56,912 bases of DNA from the NCBI GenBank assembly GCA_964618895.1, contig CAZUDO010000104.1:1-56912 (forward strand), given 5' to 3'. Below are positions 52,623 to 56,912 of the stretch, piece by piece (the first letter of the stretch is position 1; every line of letters begins with the position of its first letter). The DNA is from CAZUDO01 sp964618895 (GTDB taxonomy: Bacteria > Desulfobacterota > Binatia > DP-6). The position numbers were made by a program, and so were the translations under genes. Below the pieces are notes generated by a model. That model was not told the origin of the DNA and ran no database searches. It worked only from the letters and a program-made list of their open reading frames with translations.

Positions 52623-54242
52623 ATGACGCCCCGGGCGCCCCAAGCGCCGAAGCGGGCGCCGAGCGGTGCGCCGGCGCGGGACGCGGGGCGGGCGCCGAGC
52701 GGTGTGCCGGCGCGGGAGGCGGGACGCGCTCCGGCCTCCGGCGTCGGCGGTCACGGGGGCAGACCCGCCCTCATCGCCGGCAGCCTCGTGGCGGCGGCGG
52801 TGTTTCTCGTCGGCTTCGCGCGCCTTTGGAGCTACGTCCTCGACGACACCTACATCTCATTGCGCTATGCGCAGCAGCTCGCCGCGGGTCACGGGCTGGT
52901 CTACAACCCGGGCGAGCGGGTCGAGGGCTACAGCAACTTCCTCTGGACCGCGCTGCTCGCGCTGCCGCACGCGCTGCGCATCCCGCCGGTCCCGTTCCTA
53001 AAGATCGTCCTCGCGCTCGCCGCGCTCGCGACCGCATGGGCCACGGTTCGTCTCGGCCGGGCAAGCGGGCTGATGTCGCGTGACGCTCGTGACGGCTGGC
53101 TGGCGTGGGCGCCGGGCTGGCTCTTCCTCCTCACGCCGCTTGCGATCGAGCGCTCGGCCGATGGGCTGGAAACCATCCCATTCACGCTGTTGCTGGTGTT
53201 GGCTGTGTGCTGGTCGCTCGAAGCGGGCCTCCCGGGGCGCGCCGTGCGCCTGGGCCTCGCCCTTCTCTCCCTGGCGATGATGCGGCCCGATGGAGCGATG
53301 TTCGCCCCCCTCCTGCTCGGCATCGCGGCGCTCCGCGGCGCGCGCCGCGGCGCGCTCGTTCGCGCCGGACTGGTCTTCATCATCCCGTTCGCGATCTTCA
53401 TGGCCGCGCGCCACGCGTACTACGGCGACTGGCTTCCCAACACGTTCTTCGCCAAGCGCGGCGGGGGCGCCGTACTGGGGATCGGCTGGCAGAGCCTGCT
53501 CGGATTCCTTGCTCGGAACGGCGGCTGGGCCTGGCTGATCGCCGTCCCGGCGCTGGTGATGGCGCGGAGCCGCGCGGTCGGGTGGCTGCTGATGTCGATC
53601 GTGGCAACGCGGATCGCGTTCCACGTTTGGGCGGGCGGCGAGTGGGTCGGGCGTGACCGGTTCCTGCTTCCGACCCTGCCGTTCCTTTACCTGCTCGTCA
53701 GCGCAGGGATCGCCGCGTTGCCGGCGCGCGGGCTCCGCCCCTACGCCGCCGCCGCGGCCGGCCTGCTGCTGCTGGGACCGGCCTGGCTCGGGTACGGGAC
53801 CCGCGAGGCCGAGGCGCTGGCCTACGGGAAGGGACTGAATGCGGCGCACGGAGCGTTCGGGCGCGCCGTGGAAGCCGGAACCGCGCCCGACGCGTTGATC
53901 GCCATGGATGACGCGGGCCTCGGCCCCTACCTCGCGCGGCGGCGGAATCTGGACATGCTGGGGCTGAACGACCGCCATATCGCGCGCCTGCCGGGACGCT
54001 TCAGCTACAAGGTGGATGTCCCTTACGTGCTCGGGCGCTCACCCGACCTCATCGTGCTCGTTTCGTCGGTGGCGGAGCCGACCCGCGCCGACCAACTGCC
54101 GCTGCCCGGTCACGCGGGGCTGGCCGCGGATTCCGTTTTCCACGCGCGGTATGAGTTCGCTCGCGTCTACACCATGCGGCCGAACTATCACCTCGGCGTC
54201 TTCCGGCGGCGCGACTCGCGGGCGGTGCCGGCGGGGTTCTGA
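52623..54242 (+). CDS. Multi-pass membrane glycosyltransferase-like protein
   Basis: This is a 539-residue protein. A low-complexity N-terminus carries 2.3 copies of a 12-residue Ala/Pro/Gly/Arg repeat. About ten transmembrane helices follow. The first luminal or periplasmic loop has the family signature DDTYISLRYAQQLAAGHG followed by GLVYNPGERVEGYSNFLW, as in GT-C-type arabinosyl/mannosyltransferase-like proteins (AftB-like). The loop GEWVGRDRFLLPTLPFLYLL and a soluble C-terminal domain (DDAGLGPYLARRRNLDMLG) match the same group. It probably transfers a lipid-linked sugar. Substrate unknown. Confidence 0.85.
   Translation: MTPRAPQAPKRAPSGAPARDAGRAPSGVPAREAGRAPASGVGGHGGRPALIAGSLVAAAVFLVGFARLWSYVLDDTYISLRYAQQLAAGHGLVYNPGERVEGYSNFLWTALLALPHALRIPPVPFLKIVLALAALATAWATVRLGRASGLMSRDARDGWLAWAPGWLFLLTPLAIERSADGLETIPFTLLLVLAVCWSLEAGLPGRAVRLGLALLSLAMMRPDGAMFAPLLLGIAALRGARRGALVRAGLVFIIPFAIFMAARHAYYGDWLPNTFFAKRGGGAVLGIGWQSLLGFLARNGGWAWLIAVPALVMARSRAVGWLLMSIVATRIAFHVWAGGEWVGRDRFLLPTLPFLYLLVSAGIAALPARGLRPYAAAAAGLLLLGPAWLGYGTREAEALAYGKGLNAAHGAFGRAVEAGTAPDALIAMDDAGLGPYLARRRNLDMLGLNDRHIARLPGRFSYKVDVPYVLGRSPDLIVLVSSVAEPTRADQLPLPGHAGLAADSVFHARYEFARVYTMRPNYHLGVFRRRDSRAVPAGF
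52653..52735 (+). repeat. 36-bp in-frame tandem repeat at the N-terminus of the glycosyltransferase-like gene
   Basis: Two full copies of a 36-base unit encoding RAPSGAPARDAG and RAPSGVPAREAG are followed by a partial RAPASG. The unit is a multiple of three, so copy-number change would keep the frame. Confidence 0.7.
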
Positions 54243-54378
54243 GTCGGGCCTGGCGCGGTCATCGCGCCGATGTCCGGTCAGGCCTGTTTCTTCAGTCGAG
54301 TGCGGGGCACCGGTGCCGGCCGTCGAGTTCCAATGTATGCCGGTGTCAAGCGCCGCCAGGAGAAACCCCCACGGCGTC

Positions 54379-56205
54379 CTACCGCCGGATCGCGGCCCGC
54401 ATCTCCTCGATCGAGCGCGCCACCCCGCCGCGCATCACCCACGTCACGCGGCGCAGATTCTCGATGTCGCGCGTGGGGTCGGCCGCGACGATGACCAGGT
54501 CCGCGAGCTTGCCGGGCGCGATGGTTCCAAACTCCGCCTCGCGCCCCATCGCCCGCGCGCCGTTGCGAGTAGCGGTCACGATGATCTCCATCGGCCGCAT
54601 CCCGGCGCGCTGCATCCATTCCATCTCGGTGTGGATCGCGGGGCCGTGCAGGGTGAGTGGATTGCCGGCATCGGTGCCCATCGCGATCGGGACGCCGGCC
54701 CGGTGCACGCGGAGCAGGTTGTCCTCCATGGTGCGATGCAGGCTGTCGGTGGCGCCGCGCCGCGGCACCGCGCGGCGCTGTCCGAGGCGGCGCGCGGCGT
54801 CGCAGGTCGCGGCGATGTGGGCGAGCGTCAGCGAATCAACGACAGCGTTGGGATCATCCACGACCGGCGGTGTGCCGTCCGTGACGGACTCGGCCATCCG
54901 CACGTAACCGTCGCGCACCGAGAGCGTCGGGCAATAGAGCGCTCCATTCCGCCGGCAGAGCTCCAGGAACTCGTCGTCCACCGGCAGGTCCTGGACGCTG
55001 TGGACCAGCAGCCGCGCCCCGGCCCTGAGCGCGACCTTGGCCTCGCGCAGCCCGGTCGCGTGGACGATGAGCGGCAGCCCCACACGCCGTGCTTCCTCGC
55101 CCGCCGCCAGCACGGCGCGCTCCATCGCCGCGAAGTCGCTTCCCGCGCGCACGATGAACCACACCTTGACCGCGTCCGCCCCGATCGCCTTGAGATATCG
55201 CACGCCTTCATGGGCGCTCGCGGAATCCCGCATGAGCATGAACTGCCGCTCGGCCGGCAGGTTGAGCCAGTGGTCCACCGTCGTGAGTAGCGGCCCTGCG
55301 GCCGACACGTGCGGCGCTTCAGTGGATCGCTCGGCGTCATCGCGCATGCGCAGCGTCCAGGGAAATCCACCCACATCAAACACGGCGGTCACGCCCGAGG
55401 CGAGCCACGCACGGTGAAATCGCTCGGGGTGAGCCCTGAGGCGCGCCTCGACCGCCTCGTACGGATGCTCGGCGCGCAGATCGAGGGCGTCCGGTCGCCC
55501 GTCGGCCCAGCCGGTCTGGGAGTAGTGGACGTGCGCGTCCACCAGCCCCGGCAGCGCCCACATGCCGCGGGCATCGAGGGTGTCCACTCCGGCGGGCACC
55601 GGGCAGCGCGCGCGCGGCCCCGCGCACTCGATGCGGCCATCGCGGACGACGATTATCGCGTCTTTGACCGGCGGCCCTCCGTCGCCATCCACGAGCGTGG
55701 CTCCAACGATCGCCCGCGGCGGCGGCGGCACGCCGGGAAGCGCCGGGAAGGCGCTGGTCACGGCGATCCTCCACCCCTCGGGCGTGGCGACGAAGACGCG
55801 CTCCGAGAGCCCGGTTTGCTCGACCGCTCCGTAGCGCACGCGGTAGCGGTATGTGCCGTAGACCACGCCCGGCCGTATCGGCGCGAGCCGAAGGTCGAGC
55901 GCTTCGAACATATCCGGCCAGCCGCGTCCCGCCGAGGAGTCGAGCGCGGCGTATCCGAACGCGATACCCGCGGAGCCGGTGCGCGCCAGCCCCTCGGAGC
56001 GTAGATAACAGGCGAGGTATGCGTCGCGGTCACGGCGGCGGATGGCGTCGAGGTTGGACTCGAACACGCGCCGGGCGGCGGCGAGGTCGGAGGTGGTCGC
56101 CGGGACGACGGCAACTTTCACCTGCGCCCAGCCGCGATCCGGCGATGCCCAGGCTGCGAGCGCGGCGGCGAGAATCAGCGCGAGGGTCCCGACCCGGCGA
56201 ATCAC
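54379..56205 (-). CDS. Secreted amidohydrolase with N-terminal NTF2-like domain
   Basis: This is a 608-residue protein with a signal peptide (LALILAAALAAWASPDRGWA). Residues about 35-155 form an NTF2/DUF4440-like domain (FESNLDAIRRRDRDAYLACY). Residues about 165-600 are an imidazolonepropionase-like amidohydrolase with ligands in PGLVDAHVHYSQ, ADAVKVWF (a possible bridging lysine), LIVHATGLREAK, LLVHSVQDLP and AMGTDAGNPL. The fused domain order is unusual. It probably hydrolyses a cyclic amide or dipeptide in the periplasm. It lies between the dihydropyrimidinase and the pyrimidine-related operon. Confidence 0.88.
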   Translation of the reverse strand: MIRRVGTLALILAAALAAWASPDRGWAQVKVAVVPATTSDLAAARRVFESNLDAIRRRDRDAYLACYLRSEGLARTGSAGIAFGYAALDSSAGRGWPDMFEALDLRLAPIRPGVVYGTYRYRVRYGAVEQTGLSERVFVATPEGWRIAVTSAFPALPGVPPPPRAIVGATLVDGDGGPPVKDAIIVVRDGRIECAGPRARCPVPAGVDTLDARGMWALPGLVDAHVHYSQTGWADGRPDALDLRAEHPYEAVEARLRAHPERFHRAWLASGVTAVFDVGGFPWTLRMRDDAERSTEAPHVSAAGPLLTTVDHWLNLPAERQFMLMRDSASAHEGVRYLKAIGADAVKVWFIVRAGSDFAAMERAVLAAGEEARRVGLPLIVHATGLREAKVALRAGARLLVHSVQDLPVDDEFLELCRRNGALYCPTLSVRDGYVRMAESVTDGTPPVVDDPNAVVDSLTLAHIAATCDAARRLGQRRAVPRRGATDSLHRTMEDNLLRVHRAGVPIAMGTDAGNPLTLHGPAIHTEMEWMQRAGMRPMEIIVTATRNGARAMGREAEFGTIAPGKLADLVIVAADPTRDIENLRRVTWVMRGGVARSIEEMRAAIRR

Positions 56206-56272
56206 GTCCGGCGCGCCCCGGGCCGCGGCGACAAGGTGAACTCCCTCCTGCGAACCACGGCCCCCGACCCCC

Positions 56273-56912
56273 TCAACCCACCTGCCCGGCCGCCGTCACG
56301 CTCTCGGGATGCGGCGGGCCGCTCTTCGTCACCTGGCGTTTGATGAAGCGGCCGGCGCCGCGCTCAACGTCGAGCTCGCCGTCGCGAAACTGGACCCGGC
56401 CGTTGACGATCACGTGCGTCGGTTTCCCCCGCACCTTGAACCCCTCGAAGATGCTGCGATCTGATTTCGAGTGATGGCTCCTGGCACTCCGCACGCTCTC
56501 GCCCGACGGGTCGTAGAGCACCAGGTCCGCGTCGCTCCCCACCGCTACCGTGCCCTTGCGCGGGTAGAGCCCGAAGATGCGGGCGGCATTGGTGCTTCCC
56601 AGCGCCACCATGCGCTGCAGATCGAAGTGCCCCGCGCACACTCCGTAGGTGTAGAGGAGCTGCAGTCGATCCTCGATGCCCGCCGCGCCGTTCGGGATAA
56701 GGGTGAAGTCGTCCTTGCCCATTCGCTTCTGCTCCATCGTGAACGGGCAGTGGTCGGTGCCGATCGAGTCGAGCATGCCGGTCGTGAGCCCGGTCCAGAG
56801 CGCATCGTGATGCCCCACGTTCGGCGGGCGGATCGGCGGGCTCATCACGTAGGCCGCTCCCTCGAAGTCCGGCTTGGCGAACACGCTGTCGTCCAACATT
56901 AGATATTGCGGG
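56273..56912 (-). CDS. hydA: Dihydropyrimidinase/D-hydantoinase, C-terminal part (runs off the window)
   Basis: The minus-strand frame is open from the window end and begins PQYLMLDDSVF, the conserved beta-strand of dihydropyrimidinases. GHHDALWTGLTTGMLDSIGT leads into DHCPFTMEQKRMGKDDF with the last metal-binding Asp. The C-terminal composite domain (GTVAVGSDADLVLYDP and IFEGFKVRGKPTHVIVNGR) is complete. The N-terminal metal ligands are outside the window. The enzyme opens dihydrouracil or hydantoin rings and would work downstream of PreTA-type dihydropyrimidine dehydrogenase. Confidence 0.93.
   Translation of the reverse strand, partial: PQYLMLDDSVFAKPDFEGAAYVMSPPIRPPNVGHHDALWTGLTTGMLDSIGTDHCPFTMEQKRMGKDDFTLIPNGAAGIEDRLQLLYTYGVCAGHFDLQRMVALGSTNAARIFGLYPRKGTVAVGSDADLVLYDPSGESVRSARSHHSKSDRSIFEGFKVRGKPTHVIVNGRVQFRDGELDVERGAGRFIKRQVTKSGPPHPESVTAAGQVG

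Noticed and set aside
1..56912. tRNA, rRNA or CRISPR arrays
   Set aside because: No cloverleaf, conserved rRNA sequence or regularly spaced repeats were recognised on reading both strands; a small structured RNA could still be missed by eye.

Overview
The window is 56.9 kb of very GC-rich bacterial chromosome. It is densely packed, with many four-base ATGA or GTGA overlaps between consecutive genes. Several features suggest a member of the FCB/Gemmatimonadota/Eisenbacteria-like lineages: secreted beta-propeller proteins that end in FlgD-like C-terminal sorting domains, a serine/threonine kinase with TPRs, tandem secreted amidohydrolases, DUF2723 and DUF937 proteins, and many signal peptides. 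This assignment is inference, because no rRNA gene or other phylogenetic marker is present. No tRNA, rRNA or CRISPR array was seen.

Layout. 0-4.3 kb: the end of a Cus-type copper/silver RND efflux operon (adaptor, CusA, cupredoxin-like lipoprotein). 4.3-6.3 kb: a Phd/VapC-type toxin-antitoxin pair with its own strong promoter, next to a truncated RidA gene and an internally deleted Ser/Thr kinase-TPR gene. 6.4-15 kb: a frameshifted DUF2723 membrane protein, a DUF937 protein, a small metalloprotease-like membrane protein, a Kef-type antiporter, a serine hydrolase and several small secreted proteins. 15.5-25.2 kb: an amidohydrolase pair, a two-domain VOC protein, an M1 aminopeptidase, DinB, a PEP-mutase/isocitrate lyase-family enzyme and a GyrI-like protein. 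25.2-25.9 kb: a DUF4160-like/HTH gene pair under a perfect palindrome, its first gene interrupted by an in-frame TGA.

25.9-42.4 kb is the most distinctive region. Two divergent arms carry glycogen branching enzyme and glycogen synthase, each translationally coupled to an ATP-grasp ligase. Around them are a second and third paralogous ATP-grasp, a RimK-like ATP-grasp, an S51-like peptidase, two alpha/beta-hydrolase esterases, a glutamate-cysteine-ligase-like enzyme fused to CBS domains, and an aspartoacylase-like M14 enzyme. The content suggests synthesis and turnover of an amide-linked amino acid compound or polymer tied to alpha-glucan metabolism. This is my main candidate for an undescribed system. 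Degraded insertion sequences sit between the two arms.

42.4-47.4 kb: two secreted beta-propeller proteins with sorting domains, one of them frameshifted. 47.7-56.9 kb: genes fitting reductive pyrimidine breakdown (PreT-like oxidoreductase, class III aminotransferase, and a dihydropyrimidinase running off the window), interleaved with an NTF2-amidohydrolase fusion, a multi-pass glycosyltransferase-like protein and small secreted proteins.

A recurring theme is gene damage. I see internal deletions, frameshifts or a nonsense codon in the kinase, RidA, DUF2723, DUF4160-like, transposase, kelch and one small secreted gene. Some of these may be assembly errors.
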